From the NCBI RefSeq assembly GCF_014636315.1, contig NZ_BMED01000001.1, forward strand, positions 1,369,941-1,433,940: a stretch of DNA of 64,000 bases, read 5' to 3'. The DNA is from Parundibacterium terreum (GTDB lineage Bacteria > Pseudomonadota > Gammaproteobacteria > Burkholderiales > Burkholderiaceae_D). Under the pieces are notes generated by a model. It saw only the letters and a program-made list of their open reading frames with translations. It had not been told where the DNA came from and ran no database searches. A program made the translations under genes and the position numbers. Positions 1 through 8,698 of this stretch are shown piece by piece (the first letter of the stretch is position 1; each line of letters opens with the position of its first letter).

Positions 1-171
1 ACGGGGCACGCCGCTTTCTGCAATCGCCTGGCCGACTTCGGCTTCATTGCCGTAGATCTGGGCCGTATCAATCACGCGGTAGCCCAGTTCCAATCCGGTT
101 TTGACGGAATCGATGACGGTCTGGCCTTGCAGGCGGAAAGTGCCGAGGCCAAAGGGTGGGATGTTGTTCAT
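1..171 (-). CDS. Aldo/keto reductase, N-terminal fragment (cut by window edge)
   Basis: Reading from the ATG at 171 gives 57 residues that run off the window. They begin [14 protein letters not shown] and include [21 protein letters not shown], the first beta strand and the catalytic Asp/Tyr region (D35, Y40) of the AKR fold. Small AKR proteins of the DkgB/YafB type reduce aldehydes or 2,5-diketo-gluconate with NADPH in the cytosol. The MFS gene upstream reads the same way, with its stop about 85 bp away, so the two may be co-transcribed. The exact substrate cannot be told from the fragment. Confidence 0.9.
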   Translation of the reverse strand, partial: MNNIPPFGLGTFRLQGQTVIDSVKTGLELGYRVIDTAQIYGNEAEVGQAIAESGVPR

Positions 172-255
172 GGTATTTCCTTTATCTGCTTATTTTGTCT
201 ATTTACTTTGACTACTTGTTTGCAAAGCAGGCAGCCGTGCCCACCCTGCTGAAAA

Positions 256-1467
256 CTAGTGCCCGACGACCATATTGGATTTCTTCGCCCCGGCAACCTG
301 CGGGATAGGATTGCGTTTATCCAGCACGCCGCTCCATGCCGTCAGGCCCAGTGCGCCCAGCACAACCAGCGCGCCTATCCATGGCGTATGCATCAAGCCC
401 AGGTGTTCCACGATCAAGCCGCCACCCCATGCACCGCCGGCGATACCGACATTGAAGGCCGCAATATTCAGGCCGGAAGCCACATCCACCGCACGTGGCG
501 TGAAGTGTTCAGCCTGCTGCACCACATACACCTGCAAACCCGCGACGTTGCCAAAGGCGACTGCGCCCCACACCAGTACGGTGGCCACGACCAGCCATGG
601 ATGCGGTGCGGTGAAGTTCAGCACCAGCAATACCAGCGCCAGCAGGGAAAAGATGATCTTCAGGGCGCCTATAGGGCCGCGCTTGTCTGCCAGCTTGCCG
701 CCCCAGATATTGCCGACCGCCACCGACACGCCGTACACCAGCATCACCAGGCTGATCGCATTGGCGCTGAAGCCGCTGATGTCCTGCAGGATGGGAGCCA
801 AATAGGTGAAGGCGACAAAAGAACCGCCATAGCCGACCGCCGTCATCGCATATACCAGCAACAGGCGCGGCTGGCCCAGCACCTTGACCTGGTCCATCAA
901 GGAGGCAGACGCAGAGCTCTTGATCGTGGAAGGCACAAAGATCAGGCTACCGATGAAGGCAATAATGCCCAAGGCGGAAACCGCAAGGAAAGTTTCCCTC
1001 CAGCCGAAATGCTGGCCGATGAAGGTGCCCAGCGGCACGCCGGTCACCAGGGCTACGGTCAGGCCGGTGAACATGATTGCAATCGCGCTGGCTGCCTTTT
1101 CTTTGGGTACCAGGCCGGTGGCAATAGTGGACGCAATGGAAAAGAATACGCCATGCGCCAGACCGGTCAGGATGCGGGCTATGATCAGCGATTCATAACT
1201 CGGCGCTTTCCAGGCCAGCAGATTACCCAGCGTGAACAAGACCATCAGCGACAGCAGCAAGGTCTTGCGTGCGACCTTGCCGGTCAATGCGGTCAATACA
1301 GGTGCGCCGATCGCGACACCGAGTGCATACAGGCTGACCAACAGGCCTGCAGAAGGCAGGCTGACGCCAAGGTCGCCGGCAATGGTAGGGATAAGGCCAA
1401 CGATGACGAACTCCGTCGTTCCGATGGCAAAGGCGCTGATTGTCAGCGCAAGTAAGGCAATGGGCAT
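256..1467 (-). CDS. MFS transporter, DHA1 family (YdhP/AraJ-like efflux permease)
   Basis: This 403-residue protein has about twelve hydrophobic segments and the N-terminal signature AIGTTEFVIVGLIPTIA, typical of the YdhP/AraJ/SotB branch of drug:H+ antiporter-1 permeases that export sugars or drugs across the inner membrane. I chose the ATG at 1467 (MPIALLALTISAF) because a GGAG lies about 8 bases upstream; a GTG nine codons earlier (1494) has no clear Shine-Dalgarno sequence. A LysR gene is divergent at 1660, the usual arrangement for a regulator and its target. The aldo/keto reductase fragment follows on the same strand. Substrate unknown. Confidence 0.9.
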   Translation of the reverse strand: MPIALLALTISAFAIGTTEFVIVGLIPTIAGDLGVSLPSAGLLVSLYALGVAIGAPVLTALTGKVARKTLLLSLMVLFTLGNLLAWKAPSYESLIIARILTGLAHGVFFSIASTIATGLVPKEKAASAIAIMFTGLTVALVTGVPLGTFIGQHFGWRETFLAVSALGIIAFIGSLIFVPSTIKSSASASLMDQVKVLGQPRLLLVYAMTAVGYGGSFVAFTYLAPILQDISGFSANAISLVMLVYGVSVAVGNIWGGKLADKRGPIGALKIIFSLLALVLLVLNFTAPHPWLVVATVLVWGAVAFGNVAGLQVYVVQQAEHFTPRAVDVASGLNIAAFNVGIAGGAWGGGLIVEHLGLMHTPWIGALVVLGALGLTAWSGVLDKRNPIPQVAGAKKSNMVVGH

Positions 1468-1659
1468 GGCAAACTCCACAATAGATTGAGACACCGCTGC
1501 GCTATGAATCCAGCCTGTGAGTCGTCCAGCCTGTGGCTGGTTTCTTGCGAATCACTTGCTTTGCAGCAGTCCCTAGAGGACAACAGGCGCAAGTGTCGCC
1601 GTTTTCGCTTTTGAGAAAAATACCGTGCTGCGCAGAAGATATTTGATTAAAATTCAATA

Positions 1660-2550
1660 ATGAAGAGCACATTAGACGAATTGCTGGCATTTGTAACCGT
1701 GGTGGATAGCGGATCGGTGACGGCAGCGGCGGAACAATTGGAGCAGACCGTATCCGGCATCAGCCGCGCTCTGGGTCGCCTGGAAGAAAAGTTGCAAACA
1801 ACGCTACTCAGACGCACCACGCGCAAACTGGAGCTGACCGAGGAAGGCGGCGTCTTCCTGGCGCAGGCGCGCAAGATACTGGAATCGGTAGACCAGGCGG
1901 AAGAACAGATGGCGATACGCCGCCAGCGCCCATCCGGCCGCCTGCGCATCAATGCCGCTGTGCCCTTCATGTTGCATGTAGTGGTGCCGCTGGTGGAGGG
2001 CTTCCGGCAAGCCTATCCGGAGATAGATCTGGAACTGAACACCAATGACCTGTACATCGACCTGCTGGAGGAGCGTACCGATATCGCGATCCGCATCGGC
2101 ACGTTGCGCGATTCCACCTTGCATGCCCGCCCGCTGGGCCACAACCGCCTGCGCGTGCTGGCCAGCCCGGCCTATCTGAAGCGGCACGGCAAACCCAAGA
2201 CCGTGGACGACCTGGCGCAGCACAGCCTGCTGGGCTTTACCCAGCCCGAATCGCTGAACCAGTGGCCGCTGCGCCATGCACAAGGCGACCGCTATACCAT
2301 CAGCCCCAGCCTGCAAGCCAGCAGCGGCGAGACCTTGCGCCAGTTGGCGCTGGCGGGCCAGGGCATCATTTGCCTGGCCGATTTCATGACTCGAGCCGAC
2401 CGCAAGCGCGGCGACCTGGTGCAATTGCTGATGGACGACACGGTGGAAGTGCTGCAACCCATACACGCGGTGTACTACCGCAATACGCAACTGGCATCGC
2501 GGATTACCTGTTTTCTGGATTATGTGGCGGAGAGGATGGGGGAAGAATAA
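1660..2550 (+). CDS. LysR family transcriptional regulator
   Basis: The protein has 296 residues. Positions about 4-63 form the winged HTH of LysR proteins (LLAFVTVVDSGSVTAAAEQL, then SGISRALGRLEEKL), and about 90-290 the periplasmic-binding-protein-like effector domain (RLRINAAVPFMLHVVVPLV onward). It is a CrgA/AaeR-like soluble DNA-binding protein. It is divergent from the MFS exporter with a shared 192-bp intergenic region, so the MFS gene and perhaps the reductase beyond it are likely targets. The upstream region is AT-rich next to the ATG. The inducer cannot be read from sequence. Confidence 0.93.
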   Translation: MKSTLDELLAFVTVVDSGSVTAAAEQLEQTVSGISRALGRLEEKLQTTLLRRTTRKLELTEEGGVFLAQARKILESVDQAEEQMAIRRQRPSGRLRINAAVPFMLHVVVPLVEGFRQAYPEIDLELNTNDLYIDLLEERTDIAIRIGTLRDSTLHARPLGHNRLRVLASPAYLKRHGKPKTVDDLAQHSLLGFTQPESLNQWPLRHAQGDRYTISPSLQASSGETLRQLALAGQGIICLADFMTRADRKRGDLVQLLMDDTVEVLQPIHAVYYRNTQLASRITCFLDYVAERMGEE

Positions 2551-2632
2551 TTGTTGTTTGCAGCGAAAGATTTTAATGTTATCGTCTTATCAACTGATGA
2601 AATAGTAAGCTTTCAATCTCCCTGCTACTCTC

Positions 2633-3937
2633 ATGACAAAAAATTTACTCCTGCTTTCCCTCCTGGGCCTGAGTTATCTGGTGCCCTCCTATGCTCTCGC
2701 AGTGGAATCTCCAGCCGAACCAGCCGCTCCCCGCACCATCAGGCTGCTAGAGTTGAGAAAAAGTGAGGCCAAGCTGCAAAAGGCGGAATCTTCATTGAAT
2801 GAAAATTCGCGCGCAAAGAATCTTCAAATAGCCACGCAATTGCAAATGCTGGGGACAGACAAATCTTTTGTAGGCAATACGGAAGGTGCGATGCAAGACT
2901 TTAGTCGAAGTGATCGCATCTATTATGACGACGATGCCGAGCGAAGCAAGAAATCAGGGAAGGCGGATACATCCGCTCAAACAGATTCAGTGGATGAGAT
3001 CATCCAAAATAAAATTGCACCGGCAATAGCGGAGGACGCGCTGACGGCAATCCTGCGCGAAGCTCGTGGCAAGCAAGTGGTTATTTTAAATGAAGCACAC
3101 CATGTTCCGATGCACCGCGCTTTTGCGATGCTACTGGCAAGGGAGTTGCGAAAAATAGGCTTTGAATACCTGGCCTGCGAAACCTTTCTTGGCGAGGATC
3201 TTTCCCCTCTTGCCAAAAACTACGTGAATGACCGCACTGGCTACTACACAGCAGAGCCCATGTATGCAAACTTCTTGCGAGACGCGATAAAACAAAACTG
3301 GAAGTTCATCAGCTACGAAGCTTCATTGCCACTGGCAAATCAGCGCGAATCCAAACAGGCAAAAAATCTCGTCGATAGAATTTTCAAAAAAAATCCAAAA
3401 GCAAGGGTTTTCATTTATGTTGGATATAGCCACGCCAACGAATTTCCAGAGGCGGTATCGGACAACGATGAATCGAAGATGGCGGCACAGTTGAAAAGGT
3501 TGACTGGCATTGATCCTTTGACGATAGATCAAACTACCTTGTTCCAGCAATACGACACGCAGCGCCAGTTTGATCTCTATCAGGCGGCACTGAAGAAACA
3601 GCCGGGCAACAAGGCCTTTGTCCTGATGTCAGGGGAAAACACCTACCTCAAATTAGCCATACCCGAAGCACGCGTTGATATGCAGGTAGTGCATCCTGTC
3701 TATCGCATAGACGCCAAGACCGGTCGACCCAGTTGGCTAAGCTCTATGGCAGGCTTCACGCCCTACCCCATCCCCAAGGAACTACTTCCAGAAAAAGGCC
3801 AGCGCGCAATCTATGCCTACCACCTGAAAGACCCGTTGGATGCGATACCTGCCGATGTGATTGTCGTAGAGGCTGGCAAGCCTGTTCCCAAGCTGATGCT
3901 GCCGAAGGGTGAGTTCCGTTTTGCCGTCGAAGATTAA
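2633..3937 (+). CDS. Exported protein with ChaN/EreA-like (TIKI-type) motifs, function unknown
   Basis: The 434-residue protein starts with a signal peptide (MTKNLLLLSLLGLSYL, likely cleavage after ALA at 23). A charged helical stretch at about 35-120 follows, then a domain with ILNEAHHVPMHRA (151-163), FEYLACET (177-184) and VGYSHANE (263-270). The spaced E/H motifs recall the ChaN, erythromycin-esterase-like and TIKI/TraB superfamily of periplasmic or membrane-associated metal or heme enzymes. That assignment comes from motif resemblance only. Codon use is visibly more AT-rich than its neighbours. The Shine-Dalgarno is weak and the gene seems monocistronic. I do not recognise a named family member. 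Confidence 0.75.
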   Translation: MTKNLLLLSLLGLSYLVPSYALAVESPAEPAAPRTIRLLELRKSEAKLQKAESSLNENSRAKNLQIATQLQMLGTDKSFVGNTEGAMQDFSRSDRIYYDDDAERSKKSGKADTSAQTDSVDEIIQNKIAPAIAEDALTAILREARGKQVVILNEAHHVPMHRAFAMLLARELRKIGFEYLACETFLGEDLSPLAKNYVNDRTGYYTAEPMYANFLRDAIKQNWKFISYEASLPLANQRESKQAKNLVDRIFKKNPKARVFIYVGYSHANEFPEAVSDNDESKMAAQLKRLTGIDPLTIDQTTLFQQYDTQRQFDLYQAALKKQPGNKAFVLMSGENTYLKLAIPEARVDMQVVHPVYRIDAKTGRPSWLSSMAGFTPYPIPKELLPEKGQRAIYAYHLKDPLDAIPADVIVVEAGKPVPKLMLPKGEFRFAVED

Positions 3938-3968
3938 TAAGTAAGCAGCAAACCCTGCCGGTAAAACT

Positions 3969-4004
3969 ATGCGCGCAAAGCGTTTTATCACGTTTTGCAC
4001 GCAT
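3969..4004. terminator. Imperfect hairpin between convergent genes
   Basis: Arms of 14 bases (3969-3982 and 3991-4004) pair with two mismatches around an 8-base loop. The hairpin lies between the stop of the exported protein (3937, plus) and the stop of the dienelactone hydrolase (4048, minus). There is no long T-run, so a role in termination is only suggested. Confidence 0.35.
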
Positions 4005-4047
4005 CTCCGGCATTGCAAGAAATGCCTTGGCAAAAACCCTTTAAGGC

Positions 4048-4743
4048 CTAGAAAAGATGCTTCTTGAAAAAGGCATCGGTGCGGCCATTCGCCAGCTCGG
4101 CCGCGCTTGCATCATAGTGATTGCCGCCTGGGCGGGCAAATGCGTGGTTGCAACCGGGATAGGTGTGCACTTCTGCATGCGAATTGGCTTTTAACGCTGC
4201 ATTGATCGTTGCCTGTGCTTCCGTGCCTATATACTCGTCCGCACCGGCCAGGTGATACAGCAAAGGACGTTTGATATTGACGCTCTCCTGGATGTATTTT
4301 TCGGTGCTGCCGCCATAATAGGCGACGAAAGCGTCCGCATCGGCGCGCGCTGCAGACAGGAAAGTCATCAGGCCGCCCAGGCAATAGCCGGTGACGCCGA
4401 CCTTGCCGCTGGCACCCGTCATCGTGCGGGCCGCAGCGATGGTAGCCGCCACGTCCTGCACACCCTTGTCGAAGTCATAGGCGCTGTAAAGGGCAAAACC
4501 CTTGGTCCAGTCGCCTTCCTTGCTCTCGGACATGTCCAGCCCAGGTTCGGCACGCCAGAACAGATCTGGCGCAACCGCGATATATCCTTTGGCGGCATAG
4601 GCATCGGCAATGCTGCGGATACCGGCGTTGACGCCAAAGATCTCTTGCATCACAACGATAACAGGCGCGACGGCGGCGCTTGGCCGTGCCACATAGCAAT
4701 TAAAACTGCCATCGGCAACCTTGACGGTAAGCGTTTCTTTCAT
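4048..4743 (-). CDS. Dienelactone hydrolase family protein
   Basis: This 231-residue cytosolic alpha/beta hydrolase has the family's catalytic layout: Glu in MQEIFGVN (E34), the Cys nucleophile in GYCLGG (C121), Asp in AGADEYIG (D169) and His in GCNHAF (H200). A Cys nucleophile is typical of carboxymethylenebutenolidase (ClcD-type) enzymes, which hydrolyse dienelactone in chlorocatechol degradation. With no other pathway genes nearby, this is probably a general paralogue of unknown substrate. The ATG at 4743 was chosen for the AGGGAG 8 bases upstream; the frame is open for another 44 codons. Confidence 0.92.
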   Translation of the reverse strand: MKETLTVKVADGSFNCYVARPSAAVAPVIVVMQEIFGVNAGIRSIADAYAAKGYIAVAPDLFWRAEPGLDMSESKEGDWTKGFALYSAYDFDKGVQDVAATIAAARTMTGASGKVGVTGYCLGGLMTFLSAARADADAFVAYYGGSTEKYIQESVNIKRPLLYHLAGADEYIGTEAQATINAALKANSHAEVHTYPGCNHAFARPGGNHYDASAAELANGRTDAFFKKHLF

Positions 4744-4956
4744 GCGGTACTCCCTGGTTAAATTTGACGAATGCTCCACCATCATAGAGGCGGGCTTGCT
4801 GCGGTTCAAGGAGCCTGGCTGCCTAAACCTACTTGAGGCTGCCAGCTCCCTGGAAAGAGATGGGAGGCATTGCACTGGTGCGGGCTCTCCCAGCCCTAAT
4901 GATTACACATTGCAGGAAAACCGGTTGGAAGCTGTCAAGATCGGCCAGCAGAGAGT

Positions 4957-5364
4957 CTATTCCTGGTGGATGATAGTCCCTTGATGAAACACGATCTTCC
5001 ACTGCTGATCTGCGCGCGCCCAGATTGTGGATCGCCGCGTCTTGCGCTTGCCTTGCAGCAAAATATAGTTGAGCAGGTATAGATTGTCGGCGAGCTGCTG
5101 GCATTGGAAGTCCGACGTCGTCCATGCATCGTCATGCGGCGCCGCATGCCGCCTCTCGAGTTCGTCCAGCACAAAACTGCGGCTATAGGCCTGGCCGGAT
5201 GCACCTATTTCCCAGAAATCGTCCACCATCATCTTCTCAAAATCGGCGCGCGATGTACCCCACTCCGGCCTGTGGAATATGGGCTCGCGGCTGATGAGTT
5301 CCTGCAAGATCGCCGCCAGTGCGGGATCGCCTGCAGTGTGCAGATATTGGCTGGTTTTGGTCAT
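4957..5364 (-). CDS. Small NTF2-like (DUF4440-type) protein
   Basis: The product is 135 residues. Features such as LQELISREPIFHRPEWGTS, FWEIGASGQAYSRSFVLDEL and the final WKIVFHQGTII are typical of DUF4440/SnoaL-like cone folds (compare W-K-I-V-h-H-q-S/G in the family). Members are small cytosolic proteins, often of unknown ligand. The start is uncertain: ATGs at 5364 and 5385 are both in frame and neither has a good Shine-Dalgarno. I took the one that gives the usual family length. It lies between the dienelactone hydrolase and a VOC protein on the same strand. Confidence 0.75.
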   Translation of the reverse strand: MTKTSQYLHTAGDPALAAILQELISREPIFHRPEWGTSRADFEKMMVDDFWEIGASGQAYSRSFVLDELERRHAAPHDDAWTTSDFQCQQLADNLYLLNYILLQGKRKTRRSTIWARADQQWKIVFHQGTIIHQE

Positions 5365-5438
5365 GCTTTGGTGAATAGAAACCATGCAGAGGCCATGCCA
5401 GGCAGGCACGGCCTTCACTGCATCAGCTTATCAGCTTA

Positions 5439-5846
5439 CTAGTGCGGGCCGGATGCGGCTGGATCCATGTACATCAGCTCCCAGATATGTCCATCCAGGT
5501 CTTCATAGCCGTGGCCGTACATGAAACCATAGTCTTTCGGCTCGTTCGGCGTCTTGCCGCCGGCAGCTACTGCCTTGGCGACCATCTCATCAACCTGAGC
5601 GCGGCTTTCGCAGGACAGGCAGACCAGTACCTCAGTGCTCTTGCTGGAATCGCAGATGTCTTTCTTGGTAAAGGTCTTGAAGAATTTTTCCACCAGCAGC
5701 ATCACGTAGATCGTATCGCTGACGATCATGCAGGTGGCATTTTCATCGGTGAACTGGGGATTGAAGGTGTAGCCGAGGTGAGTAAAGAATTCGACCGACT
5801 TGTTCAGGTCTTTTACCGGCAGGTTTACAAATATCTGGGTAGCCAT
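5439..5846 (-). CDS. VOC family protein (glyoxalase/bleomycin-resistance fold)
   Basis: The 135-residue protein begins MATQIFVNLPVKDLNKSVEFF, the first beta-alpha unit of a vicinal oxygen chelate module, and ends GHGYEDLDGHIWELMYMDP, the second module with the conserved metal-side Glu in WELM. Such single-domain proteins include glyoxalase-like enzymes and antibiotic-binding proteins; which applies here is unknown. A strong ribosome site (AAGGAG) precedes the ATG. The stop lies 75 bp before the start of the NTF2-like gene, so the two may be one unit. Confidence 0.88.
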   Translation of the reverse strand: MATQIFVNLPVKDLNKSVEFFTHLGYTFNPQFTDENATCMIVSDTIYVMLLVEKFFKTFTKKDICDSSKSTEVLVCLSCESRAQVDEMVAKAVAAGGKTPNEPKDYGFMYGHGYEDLDGHIWELMYMDPAASGPH

Positions 5847-6003
5847 TACTGCTCCTTAAAAAGGTTTAAATGTTTTGATCAAGGGCTGGAATTCCATTTT
5901 TACTGCAAATTCTCATGCCGCTCATACCTACGACGAACGGTCCACGCCGGAATCGACACGGTCTGACAAGATTTTTTAAATTTTTTTGAATGTACACCCT
6001 GCT

Positions 6004-6825
6004 TCAGGCTGGCAAGTCCGCAGCAACATCAGCAGAAGTGGCGGCTCCGGGTATCAGTGCTGCAGCTTTTTCTGCCTCTTGCTGCACTTGGCGAATCTCC
6101 ACCTGCGCGTCTTCAATGAAAGGATAGGGATAGGTTTTGACCCAGTCTATCGCATCGGCAATGCTTTCCTCTTGCAGCAACCAGTAACCGGCGATCAATT
6201 CCTTGGTTTCACTGAACGGGCCGTCCAGCACGAATGGCTTGCCACCAGCAAACTTCAGCCGGGAGCCGCTGGCTGTCACTTGCAAGCCTTCAGCCGCAAG
6301 CAGCCTGCCTGCCCGGATGCCCTCTTCATTTCTTTTGGCCATGGCGGCCAGTACCTGGTCGCTGGGGATGGCGCCGGTTTCGGCCAAAGGATTGGCTTTC
6401 AGCAGTACTAGGAAGCGCTTGTGCACCTGGTTTTGCCCCACGTTCACCACTGACTTCTTTAGTCCAATACCCTCCAGCCCGCCGGGGCAGCCGCCGCCGC
6501 GTACTTCCAGCGTCATGTCGTGGGGTTGCGCGGGCCAGCGCTCCAATGCCTCGATCAACTCCTGCTTTGATGCGGCTTCCATCATGCTGAAGCCGGCGAC
6601 CAGCTCATTTTCTTCGGAGAAAGGCCCTTCGTAAATGCTGATACTGCCATCGTGAAAATTGACGCGTACCGCCTGTTCGCTGGGGTGCAAGGCCATCCCC
6701 GCACAATGGATGCCGGCTACCTGCAATTGCTCTTCAAAGCCTTCCATCGCCTCCAGCATACCGGCAGCAGGAAGAACCCCGGCTTCGGTGTCCTGATCGG
6801 TTTTTCTGATTACCATGAAACGCAT
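6004..6825 (-). CDS. Tandem YCII/DGPF-domain protein
   Basis: The 273-residue protein carries two copies of the YCII-related (DGPF) domain. The first, about 1-105, begins MRFMVIRKTDQDTEAG and has EGPFSEENELVAGF. The second, about 135-240, begins KRFLVLLKANPLAETGAI and has DGPFSETKELIAGYW. Single-domain relatives start exactly at MRFMVI, and a GGAGA sits 9 bases upstream of this ATG, so I preferred 6825 over ATGs at 6837, 6840 and 6867. DGPF proteins are frequent partners of ECF42-type sigma factors, but no such gene is adjacent. Biochemical role unknown. Confidence 0.88.
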   Translation of the reverse strand: MRFMVIRKTDQDTEAGVLPAAGMLEAMEGFEEQLQVAGIHCAGMALHPSEQAVRVNFHDGSISIYEGPFSEENELVAGFSMMEAASKQELIEALERWPAQPHDMTLEVRGGGCPGGLEGIGLKKSVVNVGQNQVHKRFLVLLKANPLAETGAIPSDQVLAAMAKRNEEGIRAGRLLAAEGLQVTASGSRLKFAGGKPFVLDGPFSETKELIAGYWLLQEESIADAIDWVKTYPYPFIEDAQVEIRQVQQEAEKAAALIPGAATSADVAADLPA

Positions 6826-6891
6826 CGCGGTCTCCATCATTAAAATTTCGCCAAGATTAACAGACAAACATCGCCGCGCAAAATTGTCGTT

Positions 6892-7803
6892 CTAGTTAGG
6901 AGTAATCCTAAGCGTATCCACCAGTTCTCTCGCATAAGCCGGCAAATCGTCGTACTGCCTGACACAGATCAGCAGGCGGCGCATGGCCCAGGTATCGCTC
7001 AGCCGCCACTGCCGTATTGCCATCGTCTTTTTGTAGCGCGCAGCGGCAGTGGCTGGAATCACTGCGATGCCTATGCCGCTTTCCACCATGCGGCAGATTG
7101 CATCAAAACTGCTCAGGCGCAGCCGGTAATGCAGGCGCTGTCCCAGCCTTGCCGCATGCTCGCCTATATGCTGCTGCAGCGCACTGTCGCCAGCCAGGCC
7201 GATAAAATCATGTTGCAGGATGTCCTCGAAGGCAATACTGCGTTTGCCTGCCGACGCTTGTGCTGTCTTTGTCATTGCATGCCCCGGTGCAGCCACGACG
7301 ACCAATTGATCATCCCGGAAAGCAAAGGTCTGCAGATTGCCGCTGGCAACGGTATCGGCGATGATGCCCATATCTGCCTGCCCATCCGTCACAGCCTGGA
7401 CGATGTCATAACTGAGCCGCTCTTCCACGGCGATATTCACTTGCGGATGCGCCTGCATATAGCCGGCCAATGCTTCCGGCAGGAACTCCATCATGGCCGA
7501 GGTATTGCACAGCAGGCGCAGGTGCCCTTTCAAACCCTTGGCATAGTCGCCCAGGTCACCTCGCATCCTGTCCATTTGCTGCGTGACGACCCGCGCATGA
7601 TGCAGCAAGGTACGGCCGGCATCAGTCACCTCCACGCCGCGCGGCTTGCGAAACAACAGCGGCACGCCGAGTACATCTTCCATGCCGCGCAGGCGCGCAC
7701 TGGCCGAGGCCAGCGCCAGGTGGGAACGCTCTGCACCGGACGTGATGCTGCCGGTCTCGGCCACATGCAGGAATAGTTGCAGGTCAGTCAGGTCAAAGCG
7801 CAT
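6892..7803 (-). CDS. LysR family transcriptional regulator
   Basis: The protein has 303 residues. The HTH at about 3-62 reads DLQLFLHVAETGSITSGAER, then ASARLRGMEDVLGVPLLFR, and is followed by a LysR substrate-binding domain (about 90-295). The ATG at 7803 has AGGATG just upstream. It is divergent from the TauE/SafE permease at 7907 with about 100 bp between, so that permease is the likely target. LysR regulators paired with TauE/SafE permeases often respond to the transported anion, but the effector here is not visible. Confidence 0.92.
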   Translation of the reverse strand: MRFDLTDLQLFLHVAETGSITSGAERSHLALASASARLRGMEDVLGVPLLFRKPRGVEVTDAGRTLLHHARVVTQQMDRMRGDLGDYAKGLKGHLRLLCNTSAMMEFLPEALAGYMQAHPQVNIAVEERLSYDIVQAVTDGQADMGIIADTVASGNLQTFAFRDDQLVVVAAPGHAMTKTAQASAGKRSIAFEDILQHDFIGLAGDSALQQHIGEHAARLGQRLHYRLRLSSFDAICRMVESGIGIAVIPATAAARYKKTMAIRQWRLSDTWAMRRLLICVRQYDDLPAYARELVDTLRITPN

Positions 7804-7906
7804 CGGCCATCCTGTAAAAATAGGTTGTCAGCCTTCGCTTTATACGTAGGCATGCTGAGTTTATTCCAGATTTTCAAGTTATGCCAGGAATGGCAGACTA
7901 CCCGGC

Positions 7907-8677
7907 ATGGACACACTCTCTTCACTTTTCGTGCCGGATACTGCGCATAGCCTGCTGCTGACCAGCCTCGTATTCGTACTGGCGGGCACCGTCAAAGGCA
8001 CTATAGGCCTGGGCCTGCCTACCGTCGCCGTGGGCCTGTTAAGCCTGCTGATGTCGCCGATGGAGGCTGCGGCCTTATTGATCGTACCTTCGTTTTTTAC
8101 GAATGTTTGGCAATTACTGGCGGGACCGGACTTTTCGGGCCAGATACGGCGCATGTGGCCCATGCTGCTCGGCGTTTGCGTGGGCACTTTCGCCGGTGCG
8201 GCGCTGTTTCCCGATGTCCATGCAGAGTGGGCGGCTGCCGGGCTGGGGTTGGCCCTGATCGTGTATGCGCTGATGGGCCTGGCGTCGCTGCAATGGCGCA
8301 TCCCGGCGCTGGCAGAGCGCTGGCTGGGGCCGCTTATAGGCGCGCTCACCGGCATAGTCACGTCGATGACCGGGGTGTTCGTGATCCCTGCCGTGCCTTT
8401 CCTGCAGGCGCTGGGCTTGAACAAGGATGACTTGGTGCAGGCGATGGGACTGGCCTTCACCGTTTCCACGGTGGCGCTGGCGGTCAACCTGGCCTTTGCA
8501 GGAGCTTTTCATGCGGACCGCGCCGGAGCATCCTTCTTTGCACTTTTCCCCTCGATGGCCGGAATGATGCTGGGCCAGTGGCTGCGCAACAGAATGAATG
8601 CCCTCGTGTTCAAACGCTGCTTCTTCGCCGGCATGCTGGTACTGGGCGGCCATTTCATCTGGGGATTCTTCGCTTAA
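7907..8677 (+). CDS. TauE/SafE family (TSUP) anion permease
   Basis: This 256-residue inner-membrane protein has eight or so hydrophobic segments. Its repeats are VLAGTVKGTIGLGLPTVAVG near residue 30 and LIGALTGIVTSMTGVFVIP near residue 145. The paired G-x-x-x-G / P patterns define the 4-toluene sulfonate uptake permease family, which moves sulfite, sulfoacetate, taurine-related compounds or other organic anions. It is divergent from a LysR gene and convergent with the DUF1501 gene, whose stop is 21 bp away. The ribosome site is weak. Substrate unknown. Confidence 0.9.
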   Translation: MDTLSSLFVPDTAHSLLLTSLVFVLAGTVKGTIGLGLPTVAVGLLSLLMSPMEAAALLIVPSFFTNVWQLLAGPDFSGQIRRMWPMLLGVCVGTFAGAALFPDVHAEWAAAGLGLALIVYALMGLASLQWRIPALAERWLGPLIGALTGIVTSMTGVFVIPAVPFLQALGLNKDDLVQAMGLAFTVSTVALAVNLAFAGAFHADRAGASFFALFPSMAGMMLGQWLRNRMNALVFKRCFFAGMLVLGGHFIWGFFA

Positions 8678-8698
8678 GAATCTCCCTTGAAAATTCCG

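Noticed and set aside
259..1455. A 398-codon open frame antisense to the MFS gene
   Set aside because: It is rich in Gln, His and Arg in a way typical of antisense frames, and the MFS protein on the other strand is unmistakable.
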